Source: Kutzneria sp036403095 (GTDB lineage: Bacteria > Actinomycetota > Actinomycetes > Mycobacteriales > Pseudonocardiaceae). Taken from it: a stretch of 64,000 nucleotides of DNA. Shown one piece after another: positions 33,747 through 42,035 of this stretch; positions within the stretch are counted from its first letter, which is position 1; every line of letters begins with the position of its first letter. The translations under genes and the position numbers were made by a program. The stretch spans positions 1 to 64,000 of the forward strand of contig DASWRQ010000285.1 of NCBI GenBank assembly GCA_036403095.1, in the 5' to 3' direction. The notes under the pieces were generated by a model. The model did not search any database and was not told where the DNA came from. It saw nothing but the letters and a program-made list of their open reading frames with translations.

Positions 33747-33758
33747 TGGTTCAGACCA
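33747..33758 (-). promoter_or_regulatory. DasR-responsive element (dre) upstream of nagB
   Basis: On the nagB strand the site reads TGGTCTGAACCA, 10 of 12 matching the Streptomyces core TGGTCTAGACCA, 26-37 bases before the start codon. DasR is a GntR-family repressor released by glucosamine-6-phosphate; nagB is a known target. Confidence 0.75.
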
Positions 33759-33761
33759 ATC

Positions 33762-34394
33762 TTAGCCATGCGCGGGCGTCGGGAGAACGTGCGCGGCGAC
33801 ACGTTCACCCAGGTTGCTCCGAACGATCAGGGAGATGGCCAGCCCGAGCTCCCAGAGGAGCACCGGCGCGGCCGGGATCGCCGCGGCGACGGAGAACTGC
33901 GTGACCAGCCCGAGCAGCTGGGCGGCGCTGACCAGGAACAGCAGCGGACCGCCGACCAGGCCGAGAATCGGCACGATCTTCGGCGCCAGCCCGGCCCGGA
34001 GCACCAGGTAGGCGGCCAGCACGGTGTTCGCGCCGCAGACGAAGCCGGGGCCGAGCAGGAACGTCGCGTTGTGCATGGCCACGAGCGTGGCGGCGTCGGG
34101 CGAGGGCAGGGCCAACAGCGGGATCACGCCGACGACGATCACCGCGGCCTCCAGGGTGCGCAGGCCGACGTAGCCCAGGGCGACGGCCTCGCCGTACGGC
34201 CGCAGGATCGGGTAGAGCGCGACGGCGGTGCCGATGACCGCCAGCGCCAGGATGATCTCCAGCAGGGCCCCGACCTGCACATTCATCGAGGTCCCGACGG
34301 ACGGGTCGGTCAGCAGCCGGCCGTACAGGATCACGGCACCGATCGACGTCACGTGCGTGACGAGATACAGCGCGCCGGCGGATCTCGGTCTCAT
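33762..34394 (-). CDS. DUF4386 membrane protein
   Basis: 210 residues, six to seven hydrophobic segments, typical DUF4386 features (RSAGALYLVTHVTS at the start, FLLGPGFVCGANTVLAAYLVLRAG in the middle). Function unknown. ATG with GGGGAGAGCC upstream. It is divergent from a TetR regulator with two palindromic operators in between, so it is almost certainly the target of that regulator; such pairs often react to membrane-active or hydrophobic compounds. Confidence 0.83.
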   Translation of the reverse strand: MRPRSAGALYLVTHVTSIGAVILYGRLLTDPSVGTSMNVQVGALLEIILALAVIGTAVALYPILRPYGEAVALGYVGLRTLEAAVIVVGVIPLLALPSPDAATLVAMHNATFLLGPGFVCGANTVLAAYLVLRAGLAPKIVPILGLVGGPLLFLVSAAQLLGLVTQFSVAAAIPAAPVLLWELGLAISLIVRSNLGERVAAHVLPTPAHG

Positions 34395-34407
34395 GGCTCT
34401 CCCCTCG

Positions 34408-34424
34408 GGTGTACGGCGTACACC
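34408..34424. promoter_or_regulatory. TetR operator 1
   Basis: GGTGTACG-G-CGTACACC, a perfect 8-1-8 palindrome just upstream of the DUF4386 gene. The TetR gene starts 63 bases away on the other side. Confidence 0.8.
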
Positions 34425-34442
34425 TCAGTGCCGGCAACGCTA

Positions 34443-34459
34443 GGTGTACGCTGTACGCC
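34443..34459. promoter_or_regulatory. TetR operator 2
   Basis: GGTGTACG-C-TGTACGCC, an imperfect copy of operator 1, centred 35 bases from it, closer to the tetR start. Two sites suggest control of both divergent promoters. Confidence 0.72.
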
Positions 34460-34486
34460 TGTCAAGCGCCTGCTCGGGGAGAGTGC

Positions 34487-35149
34487 ATGCCGGCCCGCCG
34501 GGAACAGCTCAATCGCGACCGGGTGCTCGCCGCCGCGGTGGCGCTGGCCGACACCGAGGGGGTCGAGGCGGTCAGCATGCGGGGACTGGCCCAGCGGCTC
34601 GGCGTCGTGCCGATGGCCCTCTACAAGCACGTGGCCAACAAGGACGAGCTGCTCGACGGCATGATCGACGCCGTCGTGCGTGAGATCGAGGCCCCGGTCG
34701 ACGGCCTCGACTGGCGCTCGGCCGTGCGCCGCCGGATCCTGGCCGCCCGGACCGTCCTACTGCGACACCCGTGGGCCCGCCGGGCCATGGAGGCCAAGAC
34801 CACGCCGACGCCGACCGTGTTGGCGCACATGGACTCCACCGTCGGGATCTTCCTGGCCGGCGGGCTGTCCGCCGACCTCGTCCATCACGTCATGCACGCC
34901 CTCGGCAGCCGCATCTTCGGCTTCACGCAGGAGCTCTACGAGACCTCGCCGTCGGCCGAGGTGCCGCCCGAGGTGGCCCGGTTCATGGCCGCGTCGTTCC
35001 CCAACATCGTTGCCGTCGCGACCAGCCGGCCGCACGACCCGGGCTCCGTCGTCGGGTTCGGCTGCGACGACCAGTTCGAGTTCGAGTTCACCATCGACCT
35101 GTTCCTGGACGGCGTCGAACGCCTGCACCGCAAGGGATGGCACTCCTGA
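34487..35149 (+). CDS. TetR-family repressor
   Basis: 220 residues. N-terminal HTH (LNRDRVLAAAVALADTEG, VSMRGLAQRLGVVPMALYKHVANKDEL) and a TetR_C-type ligand domain with RHPWARRAME. The ATG at 34487 has GGGGAGAG upstream; an earlier in-frame start would cover operator 2 and is rejected. It probably represses itself and the divergent DUF4386 gene through the two GGTGTACG palindromes. The ligand is unknown. Confidence 0.9.
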   Translation: MPARREQLNRDRVLAAAVALADTEGVEAVSMRGLAQRLGVVPMALYKHVANKDELLDGMIDAVVREIEAPVDGLDWRSAVRRRILAARTVLLRHPWARRAMEAKTTPTPTVLAHMDSTVGIFLAGGLSADLVHHVMHALGSRIFGFTQELYETSPSAEVPPEVARFMAASFPNIVAVATSRPHDPGSVVGFGCDDQFEFEFTIDLFLDGVERLHRKGWHS

Positions 35150-35272
35150 CGCCGTGGCGTCCCCATGCGCGCGCCGCATATGCGTGGTGTCGAACACGCG
35201 CTGGCGGGCCAGGTTCCCGTTGAGCAATGCTCGTGAGGACAGCGTGACGAGCTGGATCGAGGGAGCAGGACG

Positions 35273-36193
35273 ATGGCTTTGCACATGATGGCGTCGGTCG
35301 TCATCGGTGTCCCGAACACCGCGGAGACCGCCGCCTACTACACGGAATTCGGGCTCACCCCGGTCGGCGACGGCTGGTTCTCCACCCTCGACGGCGGCAA
35401 GCAGCTGCGGCTCGTCGACTCACCGCTGCGCCGGCTGGTGGCGTTCACCGTCGGCGTCGACGACACCGACGACCTAAATCGCGTCGAACGACGGCTGACC
35501 CGCCTCGAAGCGGTGACCAGGCGCGAGCCGAACCGGCTGACCGCGATCGACCCGGTCGGCGGCGTCGAGGTCCATCTGGAGGTCCGGCCGCGGCTGCGGC
35601 AGCCCGAGGTGCCGGCGACCCGCTACAACGGCCCCGGACGGATCGAACGCGCCGGCACCCGGGCCGACGGCCTGCTGCGCACCAGCCCGGTGCGGCCCCG
35701 CAAGCTCGGCCACGCCGTGCTCGGCACCACCGACTTCGCCGCCTCCCAGCGTTTCTACGTGGAGGGCATCGGGTTCAAGGTCAGCGACCTGATGAGCACC
35801 GGCGCGTTCGTGCGGTGCTCCACCGACCACCACAACCTGTTGCTGCTCAAGGCGCCGGTCAACTTCCTGCACCACACCTCCTGGCAGGTCGACGACATCG
35901 ACGACGTCGGCCGCGGCGCCGCCCACATGCTCGAGGACCACCCGGAGCGCCACGTCTGGGGCATGGGCCGGCACCACTACGGCTCGAACTTCTTCTGGTA
36001 CCTCAAGGATCCGGCCGGCAACTTCTCCGAGTACTACAGCGACCTCGACTGCATCCTGGAGGACCAGCTGTGGAAACCGGACGTCTTCGACGGCGGCAAC
36101 GGTCGGATCAGCTGGGGCCAGCCGCTGCCGCCGTCGTTCCTGCACCCGGAGGACCTGGCCGCCCTGATGACCGGCGTCCACGCGCCGCGATGA
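35273..36193 (+). CDS. VOC-family extradiol-type dioxygenase
   Basis: 306 residues in two VOC modules, like type I extradiol dioxygenases. The C-terminal module keeps a likely Fe(II) triad: His147 in KLGHAVLG, His200 or His201 in FLHHTSWQVDD, and Glu253 in FSEYYSD, at spacings close to BphC (146/210/260). The N-terminal module lacks these. Such enzymes cleave catechols, but the family also has non-dioxygenase members, so the substrate is open. ATG at 35273 preceded by GGGAGCAGGACG. No other aromatic catabolic genes are adjacent. Confidence 0.82.
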   Translation: MALHMMASVVIGVPNTAETAAYYTEFGLTPVGDGWFSTLDGGKQLRLVDSPLRRLVAFTVGVDDTDDLNRVERRLTRLEAVTRREPNRLTAIDPVGGVEVHLEVRPRLRQPEVPATRYNGPGRIERAGTRADGLLRTSPVRPRKLGHAVLGTTDFAASQRFYVEGIGFKVSDLMSTGAFVRCSTDHHNLLLLKAPVNFLHHTSWQVDDIDDVGRGAAHMLEDHPERHVWGMGRHHYGSNFFWYLKDPAGNFSEYYSDLDCILEDQLWKPDVFDGGNGRISWGQPLPPSFLHPEDLAALMTGVHAPR

Positions 36194-36194
36194 G

Positions 36195-36611
36195 CTAGTC
36201 GAAGCGGACGAAGGAGCGCAGCGTGCCGGCCCCGAAGTCGCGGATCTCGGCGTAGCCGAGGGCCTCGTAGAAGGCGCGCTGCGCGGGCTCGTCGTCAGTC
36301 AGCAGTACCTTCTGCCGCACCGCGGCGTACCGCTCGATCACCGCGCCGACCAGCGCGCGGCCGATGTTGCGGCGCTGCGCGTCCGGGTGCACGAGGACGT
36401 CCTGGAGATAGCAGATGGTGGCGTCATCGGAAATCGCCCGGGCCAGGCCGACCAGGCGGCCGGCCAGCCGGGCGGTGACCACACAGGACGAACCGGCGAC
36501 GGCCTTGCGCAACAGGTCCGGGTCGGCCGTGTAAGCCGTCCAGCCGACGGCCTCGTACAGCGGCAACAGCTCGTCCAGCGGCACTTCCGCGGCGATCACG
36601 GGCTCGTCCAT
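36195..36611 (-). CDS. GNAT N-acetyltransferase
   Basis: 138 residues with the acetyl-CoA-binding signature VLVHPDAQRRNIGRAL and the C-terminal YEALGY. It would acetylate an amino group on an unknown acceptor. It lies ten bases after the stop of the substrate-binding lipoprotein gene, so is probably the last gene of a three-gene operon. The ATG at 36611 is used; an in-frame GTG is nine bases upstream. It converges closely with the VOC gene. Confidence 0.85.
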   Translation of the reverse strand: MDEPVIAAEVPLDELLPLYEAVGWTAYTADPDLLRKAVAGSSCVVTARLAGRLVGLARAISDDATICYLQDVLVHPDAQRRNIGRALVGAVIERYAAVRQKVLLTDDEPAQRAFYEALGYAEIRDFGAGTLRSFVRFD

Positions 36612-36621
36612 ACCTGGCACT

Positions 36622-37572
36622 CTAGGGCCCGACGAGCCTGGCCACGTCCAGTTTCGCCTTGAGTTGACCGTACGTCAGCATCAGGTCGGCCACCCGTTGC
36701 AGCCTCTCGCGGGACACGGAGGTCGGGAAGACGGGGATGGCCACCTCCCGGGCGATTTCGGGTGTCACGCCACCGACGAAGGTGGGCAGGATCTTCTGCA
36801 CGGCAACGACATCGTGGGCCTCGGCGGCGGCGCGCTCGATCGCGCGGCGGAAGGCGGCGACGGCGGCGGGGTTCTGCTGGGCGAACTTGGACAGGGCGAA
36901 GTAGCCGGCGATGGGCAAGTCGTGCGCGGGCCCGGGGCCGTAGAGGTCGACGACGGGGATCGTGCCAACCTGCCGGCGGGCGATGGTGATGAACGGCTCC
37001 AGCTGCAACGCTGCGTCGACTTCCTTGCCGGCCAAGGCGGCCGGCGTGTCGGCGTGGTGCACGATGGGCGTCTTGACGCTGCCGGGATCGACGCCGTCGG
37101 CCTGGAGGATGGCCTTGAGCGCGAGCAGCGGGATGTCGTTGGGGGCGTTGCTGCTGACGGTCCGGCCGGCCAGGTCCTTCGCCGAGTGGATGCCGGAGTC
37201 GGGGCGGGTGGCGACGATCTGCACGTGCGGGCCGCCCTGCGAGCCGTCGGCCAGGACGCGGTAGTCGCCGGTGCCGTTGGCCTGCGCCTGGAACAGCGTG
37301 GCCCAGTTGCCGAAGCCGATGTCGATGTGGTCGCCGGCCAGCAACGGCAGGCTGTCGGTGCCGCTCTTGGTCGGCGTGATCTTGACGGTGAGGCCCTCGT
37401 CGCGGAAGTAGCCCTTGCTCAGGGCCAGGTAGAACGGGGCCGTGTCGATCACCTGCATCACGCCGACGCGGATGACCGTGTCGCCGTTGCCGTGCTGTTC
37501 CTGGGTCCCATTGAGCACACTGCAACCGGCGACGGCGACGAGCGCCGCCGCCAGCAGCGCGATGCGACGCAT
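36622..37572 (-). CDS. ABC-type substrate-binding lipoprotein (NMT1/SsuA-like)
   Basis: 316 residues. Lipoprotein signal with lipobox VAGC at the N-terminus, then an NMT1/taurine-nitrate-type binding fold (VIRVGVMQVIDTAPFYLALSKGYFRDEGL, GNWATLFQAQANG, VDAALQLEPF). Such proteins deliver sulfonates, nitrate, thiamine precursors or similar compounds to an ABC importer. No permease or ATPase gene is adjacent, so it is an orphan. It starts three bases after the methyltransferase stop. Confidence 0.87.
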   Translation of the reverse strand: MRRIALLAAALVAVAGCSVLNGTQEQHGNGDTVIRVGVMQVIDTAPFYLALSKGYFRDEGLTVKITPTKSGTDSLPLLAGDHIDIGFGNWATLFQAQANGTGDYRVLADGSQGGPHVQIVATRPDSGIHSAKDLAGRTVSSNAPNDIPLLALKAILQADGVDPGSVKTPIVHHADTPAALAGKEVDAALQLEPFITIARRQVGTIPVVDLYGPGPAHDLPIAGYFALSKFAQQNPAAVAAFRRAIERAAAEAHDVVAVQKILPTFVGGVTPEIAREVAIPVFPTSVSRERLQRVADLMLTYGQLKAKLDVARLVGP

Positions 37573-37575
37573 GCC

Positions 37576-38277
37576 TCACGCTCCTTTGTGGACGGTTCGC
37601 CAGCAGACCGTGGTGAAGGGGACGTCGATCTGGTCCGAGGGTGCCAGTGATCGTTGACGGTCGAGGAACTCCTTGCGTGTCAACGGGTCCATCGCAAGGA
37701 CCCGGCTGTAGGTGCCGAGCAGGGCCACCAGGTCGTCCACGTGCCGACGCCAGGTCCAGCGCAGCACGCGGTACTGCGGCGTGCCGAACGGCGCGTCGGC
37801 CGCCAGGATCAGCCGGCCGGGGCGGCGGGTCTCGTCGTGGGCCGAGGTCACCGGCCACCAGAACCTCTCGGCCCATTCGTCAACGATCGCCGGCAGATTC
37901 CAGGCCGTGGCCAGGGTTCCGCCGGGTCGCAGCACCCTGGCCGCCTCGTGCGTGGCCCTGGGCTGGGCGAACCAGTGCCACGACTCGAAGGCCACCACCA
38001 GGTCCGCGCTGCCGTTCTCGACGGGGATGTCCTCGGCCGTACCGGCCAGCAGCTTCGCGCCGCGCACCGCAAAAGCCGCCCGCATGTTCGGATCCGGCTC
38101 GACCGCCACGGTCTCGTCGGCGAACCGGGCCAGCCGGCGGGTCTGAATGCCTGTGCCCGCCCCGAGTTCCACCGCCCGCCCACACGGCTGCGGGACCAGC
38201 CAGTCGAAGGCGGCGTACGGGATCTCGGACCGCAACCGGTGGTACTGCTCGGCCACGGCTCCGAATGCGCGGGACAC
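37576..38277 (-). CDS. class I SAM-dependent methyltransferase
   Basis: 233 residues. SAM motif I is VELGAGTGIQTRRLA, with the acidic VAVEPDPNM strand end, then VVAFESWHWF and VLRPGGTLA (post-I and motif III). It belongs to the UbiE/Methyltransf_11 type acting on small molecules; the substrate is unknown. First gene of an operon with the binding lipoprotein and a GNAT enzyme; ATG start divergent from a small unknown gene about 150 bases away. Confidence 0.87.
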   Translation of the reverse strand: MSRAFGAVAEQYHRLRSEIPYAAFDWLVPQPCGRAVELGAGTGIQTRRLARFADETVAVEPDPNMRAAFAVRGAKLLAGTAEDIPVENGSADLVVAFESWHWFAQPRATHEAARVLRPGGTLATAWNLPAIVDEWAERFWWPVTSAHDETRRPGRLILAADAPFGTPQYRVLRWTWRRHVDDLVALLGTYSRVLAMDPLTRKEFLDRQRSLAPSDQIDVPFTTVCWRTVHKGA

Positions 38278-38430
38278 GCCAGCAGCATGGCGACCCCGGC
38301 CGCCGCCCCGCCGGCTTTCGCCGGCACGTCACCGGATCGGCGCAGGCGAGCGGCAAGTTGCGGTGCGATTGCGATACCGCAGCGGCACCGGGATCAGGCG
38401 GTACCGTCCCGGTGATCGAGCGGAGAGCCC

Positions 38431-38790
38431 ATGAGCGATTGGCCCACCGACAAGGTGACCGCGTTGCGGCTCGGCCAGCGGTTGGTCGCCGAGGTGCCGT
38501 CCGCCGGGCCCGGCCGGCGGGCCTTCGTCGACATCACACCGCAGGCCACCGCCGCGGACACCGAGGCCCGCCTCAACGGCTGGACGCGAACCGACGACGC
38601 GCGCACCTTCACCCTGCGGCACTGGGACTATGACGCCGGCCGGCTGGACGGGTACGACTACGACATCGGGGCCTTCCTGATCCGGACCACGACCGTCGTC
38701 GGCGAGCCGGACCTGGCCGTCGCCCTACAGGCCTGGCGGCTGCATCCGGCTCAGTTCCAGTACCCCTGGCACACCGACGATCCGCGGTGA
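38431..38790 (+). CDS. hypothetical protein, 119 aa
   Basis: Unrecognised soluble protein. It begins MSDWPTDKVTALRLGQRLV and is rich in aromatic residues towards the end (HWDYDAG, DGYDYDIGAF, HPAQFQYPWHTDDPR). ATG preceded by CGGAGAGCCC. No signal or membrane segment. It converges with the homocysteine methyltransferase gene after nine bases. No function is proposed. Confidence 0.65.
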   Translation: MSDWPTDKVTALRLGQRLVAEVPSAGPGRRAFVDITPQATAADTEARLNGWTRTDDARTFTLRHWDYDAGRLDGYDYDIGAFLIRTTTVVGEPDLAVALQAWRLHPAQFQYPWHTDDPR

Positions 38791-38799
38791 GTCGGGTGG

Positions 38800-39666
38800 T
38801 CAGAGCCTGGCGGCGATGGCGGCGATGTCGGCCGGGCCGAGTTCGCAGCAGCCGCCGATGAGGGTGGCGCCGTCACGGAGCCAGTCGTGCACCACCGAGG
38901 GGTCGAAGGTGCGGCGGCCGTCCCAGGATCGGGCGACTGGATCCCAGCCCTCGCCACTGTTCGGGTACACGACCACGGGTTTGCCGCTGACCGCGGCGGC
39001 CAGCGGGACGGCGGCGGTGGCGTCGAGGGGGTCGCAGCAGTTGACGCCGACGGCGAGGATCTCCGGCACGTCCCTGGCCAACTCGAACGCCTCGGCCAGC
39101 GGCTGTCCGGCCCGCGTGAACGAACCGTCGATGGTGAACGAGAGCCAGGCCGGGATGCCGGTGTCGGCGATGATCGCGACCAGCGCCTGCGCCTCGTCGA
39201 GGTCGGGAATGGTCTCCAGGGCCAGCACATCGGGCCCGGCGGCGGCCAGCACCTCGATGCGCGGGGCGTGGAAGTCGATCAGCTCGGCCACCGAAAGCCC
39301 GTAGCGGCCACGGTATTCGGAGCCGTCGGCCAGCACCGCGCCGTAGGGGCCGACGCTCGCGGCGACCCAGAGCCGGCGGTCGTCGACCGCGGCCTGGAAC
39401 GAGGCCTGCCGGGCCAGTCGCACGCTGAGCCGCAGCAGCTCGGGGGTGTCGTCGCCGAAGCCCTCGAACGAGGCCTGGTAGCTGGCCGTGGTCGCGATGT
39501 CGGCGCCGGCCTCGTAGTACGCCCGGTGCGCGGCGATGATCGCCGAGGGATCGTCACGGAGCAGCCGGGCCGACCACAGCCGATCGGACAGGTCGTGGCC
39601 GGCGGCGGTCAGCTGGTTGGACAGTCCGCCGTCCAGGACGAGCGGGGTGTCCGTGCGCAGAGCCAT
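38800..39666 (-). CDS. mmuM: homocysteine S-methyltransferase
   Basis: 288 residues of the Pfam S-methyl_trans barrel. It opens VLDGGLSNQL and has ALETIPDLDEA; the zinc ligands are Cys in GVNCC and the C-terminal GGCC pair. It transfers a methyl group from S-methylmethionine or (S)-SAM to homocysteine to make methionine. ATG at 39666, two bases after the stop of the upstream HtrA gene, so probably co-transcribed though functionally unrelated. Confidence 0.92.
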   Translation of the reverse strand: MALRTDTPLVLDGGLSNQLTAAGHDLSDRLWSARLLRDDPSAIIAAHRAYYEAGADIATTASYQASFEGFGDDTPELLRLSVRLARQASFQAAVDDRRLWVAASVGPYGAVLADGSEYRGRYGLSVAELIDFHAPRIEVLAAAGPDVLALETIPDLDEAQALVAIIADTGIPAWLSFTIDGSFTRAGQPLAEAFELARDVPEILAVGVNCCDPLDATAAVPLAAAVSGKPVVVYPNSGEGWDPVARSWDGRRTFDPSVVHDWLRDGATLIGGCCELGPADIAAIAARL

Positions 39667-39668
39667 GG

Positions 39669-40892
39669 TTACTGCGCCGGCCCCTTCGCGAGTTGCACGT
39701 TCACAGTCTGCTGTCCGTCGGCCGACAGCACGCCGACCGACACCCGGTCGCCGGGGTGGAACTGGGTCAGCACGGTGGTCAGTGTGCTCGCGGAGTCCAC
39801 CGCCTGCCCGTTGACGGACGTCACGACGTCGCCCTGCTGGATGCCGGCGGCCTGGGCCGGGGAACCCGAAAGCACACCCGACACGAGAGCGCCGTTGGTG
39901 GCCTGCGCGCGCCGGCCGCGGCCGCTCTGCGGGTCGACCTGCACGCCCAGCAGCGCCGAGTCGCCGATGTGCACGGTGGCGCCGGCCTGGTGCTGGGCGA
40001 TCTGCTTCTCGATGGCCATGGCCTGGTCGATGGGGATGGCGAAGCCCTGGCCGCCGCCGGTCGGCTGGCCGCCGCGGTCCATCTGGAAGTCCTGCGAGGC
40101 CGCCGTGTCCACGCCGACGACCTGTCCCTGCGAGTTCACCAACGGGCCGCCCGAGTCGCCCGGCTGCACGTTCGCCGCGACCTGGATCAGGCCCGTGAGC
40201 TGCTCGGACGTGCCGTCCTCGCTGGACGCGGTGATCGACTGGCTCAGCCCGGTCACGGTGCCGGCGGCCACACTCGGCGCGCCGCCGACGCCGCCCGCGT
40301 TGCCGATCGCCAGGATCTGGTCGCCCTGGGCCACACCGGCCGAGCTGCCGATCGGGGCCGTCGTCAGGCCGGCGGCGTTCTGCAGCTGGATGACCGCGAT
40401 GTCGTGCGACCGGTCGTAGCCGACCACGTTGGCCTGGTACGTCTTGCCGTTGCCGATGTCGACCGCGCTGATGCTGGTCGCGCCGTTGATCACGTGGTTG
40501 TTGGTCAGCACCAGGCCGTTGGCCGTCAGCACGATGCCCGTGCCCGCCGCCTGGGCCTGCTGGAAGCCCAGGGTCGTGTTGATGTCGACCAGCGCCGGGT
40601 CGATCTTGGCCGCGATGCCCTGGCTGTCGGTCGGCGTCTGCTGCTCGGTGTGGCTCGGCTGACCCGGCAGGTTGTACTGCTCCGGCGGCGCGCTCGACGC
40701 CTGCCCCTGCAACAACGTCGGGATGTAGTTGCCCGCCGCCGCGCCCAGCGCCACCCCTGCTGCCACCGCCAGCGCGACCGTCAGCACCGTTCTCCCCGTC
40801 CGGCGCGGTGGCGGCGGGGGTGGGGGCGGCGGCGGGTAGCCGAAGTAACCGCCCTGGTCCGGCATCTGCGGGTAGCCGTACGGCTGGGTCAT
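39669..40892 (-). CDS. membrane-anchored trypsin-like serine protease with PDZ domain (HtrA/PepD-like)
   Basis: 407 residues: a cytoplasmic Pro-rich tail (ten consecutive prolines near residue 20), one transmembrane helix at about 34-54, a trypsin-like domain with His133 (TNNHV), Asp164 (SHDIAV) and Ser247 (PGDSGGP), and a C-terminal PDZ domain (about 310-400). This is the actinobacterial HtrA/PepD layout, a protein quality-control protease outside the membrane. The ATG at 40892 follows GAGGAGAGG; the earlier start at 40910 would place this site inside the gene. Confidence 0.92.
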   Translation of the reverse strand: MTQPYGYPQMPDQGGYFGYPPPPPPPPPPRRTGRTVLTVALAVAAGVALGAAAGNYIPTLLQGQASSAPPEQYNLPGQPSHTEQQTPTDSQGIAAKIDPALVDINTTLGFQQAQAAGTGIVLTANGLVLTNNHVINGATSISAVDIGNGKTYQANVVGYDRSHDIAVIQLQNAAGLTTAPIGSSAGVAQGDQILAIGNAGGVGGAPSVAAGTVTGLSQSITASSEDGTSEQLTGLIQVAANVQPGDSGGPLVNSQGQVVGVDTAASQDFQMDRGGQPTGGGQGFAIPIDQAMAIEKQIAQHQAGATVHIGDSALLGVQVDPQSGRGRRAQATNGALVSGVLSGSPAQAAGIQQGDVVTSVNGQAVDSASTLTTVLTQFHPGDRVSVGVLSADGQQTVNVQLAKGPAQ

Positions 40893-40987
40893 CGCCCTCT
40901 CCTCAGTCATCCCTGCCTACCACTACACCTCGCGTTCCTGAGGAGAGCCTGAGTGCAGGCTGTCAAGGGAGGGGTCAGAATGTGCTC

Positions 40988-41212
40988 ATGGACGACGGTG
41001 ATGTGCTGGGACGGGTCAAGGCGCTGGTGGCTGAGGAGCACAAGCTCCGGGGGCACCACGAGCCGGACGCCGCACGGTTGGCGCAGGTGGAGGCGGAACT
41101 CGACCAGTGCTGGGATCTGCTTCGGCAGCGGCGGGCCAAGGAGGAGTTCGGCCAGAATCCCGACGAGGCCGCGGCCCGCCCGGTCCGCGAGGTGGAGAAC
41201 TACCGGCAGTGA
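40988..41212 (+). CDS. DUF2630 small protein
   Basis: 74 residues, charged and helical: MDDGDVLGRVKALVAEEH, LAQVEAELDQCWDLLRQRRA and the C-terminal RPVREVENYRQ match the DUF2630 family of actinobacterial small proteins of unknown role. A GAGGGG site lies about 15 bases upstream. A 10-bp terminator stem follows directly. Confidence 0.85.
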   Translation: MDDGDVLGRVKALVAEEHKLRGHHEPDAARLAQVEAELDQCWDLLRQRRAKEEFGQNPDEAAARPVREVENYRQ

Positions 41213-41219
41213 GACCCCG

Positions 41220-41243
41220 GGCCGGCTCCATCAGGAGCCGGCC
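41220..41243 (+). terminator. hairpin after DUF2630 gene
   Basis: GGCCGGCTCC-ATCA-GGAGCCGGCC, a perfect 10-bp stem with a four-base loop, eight bases after the stop codon. Confidence 0.8.
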
Positions 41244-41363
41244 AACAATCTCACGAGTCCGAACGGCCCATATCGGTTCAAAACAGCCCCCACCTCTCCC
41301 TGGGGAGGCCGCCCCTGGACCATCCTACCAGCCGTGACCCCGAGTGGATCTTGAAGCGGGGCG

Positions 41364-41457
41364 GCCTGTGGACAAGGGCCGAACTGGCCAGGGCCCTGTG
41401 GACAAAGGGCGGAATTGACTGGGGGCCTGTGAACAAAGGCCGCGGACGGACAAAGGG
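41364..41457. repeat. degenerate ~30-bp direct repeats in an intergenic stretch
   Basis: CTGTGGACAAGGGC, CTGTGGACAAAGGGC and CTGTGAACAAAGGCC recur at 30-31 bp spacing (41366, 41396, 41427), followed by a partial GGACAAAGGG copy. The stretch 41244-41363 shows no gene. Confidence 0.65.
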
Positions 41458-41470
41458 TGCGGACGGAGGG

Positions 41471-41635
41471 TCAGGCGCGGGCGTCGGGGCCGCTGCAGGT
41501 GTAGCGGCGGTGCAGGATGCGGCGGCCGAGGGAGTCGGTGACGCGGGGGCAGCGGCAGGCGCCGATGTCGAGGCCGTCCTCGACCGGGCGGGTGCGGTAG
41601 GTCGGCCGGCGTACGCGCTGGTGCAGGGTGGTCAT
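41471..41635 (-). CDS. small cysteine-containing protein, 54 aa
   Basis: A short gene with a convincing ribosome site (GGAG eight bases before the ATG). It is basic and has three cysteines: MTTLHQRVRRPTYRT, then IGACRCPRV and RRYTCSGPD, compatible with a small metal- or DNA-binding peptide. Not recognised. It lies alone between the repeats and an unassigned stretch (41636-41856) where I see no other gene. Confidence 0.55.
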   Translation of the reverse strand: MTTLHQRVRRPTYRTRPVEDGLDIGACRCPRVTDSLGRRILHRRYTCSGPDARA

Positions 41636-41856
41636 GGCGGTCGCTCCAGTTCTTCCGGTGCTGGTCGGAGTTGGCGTACCCGGACCGAACCGCAGGTCAA
41701 ACGTGAGGTGGACGGCGTTACCGGAATGGCCGCGCAGGTGACGGAGGGTGGCGGGGGCTGCGCCGAGCGTGGGAACCCGGTGCGGCTGCACGTCCTCAGG
41801 AAGACATCACTACTCTCACGGTGTGATCGTCACTCATTCCACCGCCGGAGCGGTCC

Positions 41857-42033
41857 ATGGCCGGTAACCGGTTCGGGCCGTTGGACCCGTTCTGCTTCCT
41901 GGCGGTCGTGCCGCTGGTGATCGTGGCGGTCGTGCTGGTCATCAGCGACCTCCTGCTGTTCGCGTTCATACCGCTGGTGCTGGCCGGACTGATCATGCTG
42001 GGCGACAGCTGGGCCAACCGCCGGCCGTCCTAG
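41857..42033 (+). CDS. small membrane protein, 58 aa
   Basis: Begins MAGNRFGPLDPF, then two hydrophobic segments (FLAVVPLVIVAVVLVIS and LLLFAFIPLVLAGLIML), ending WANRRPS at TAG 42031-42033. The ribosome site CCGGAG is exactly six bases before the ATG. It ends two bases before the convergent ABC permease stop. No function is proposed; hydrophobicity and the ribosome site are the evidence. Confidence 0.62.
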   Translation: MAGNRFGPLDPFCFLAVVPLVIVAVVLVISDLLLFAFIPLVLAGLIMLGDSWANRRPS

Positions 42034-42035
42034 GC

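Noticed and set aside
33722..33808. 29-residue N-terminal extension of NagB
   Set aside because: It would run through the DasR-type operator and overlap the DUF4386 gene; NagB proteins begin at the MEIVIV start.
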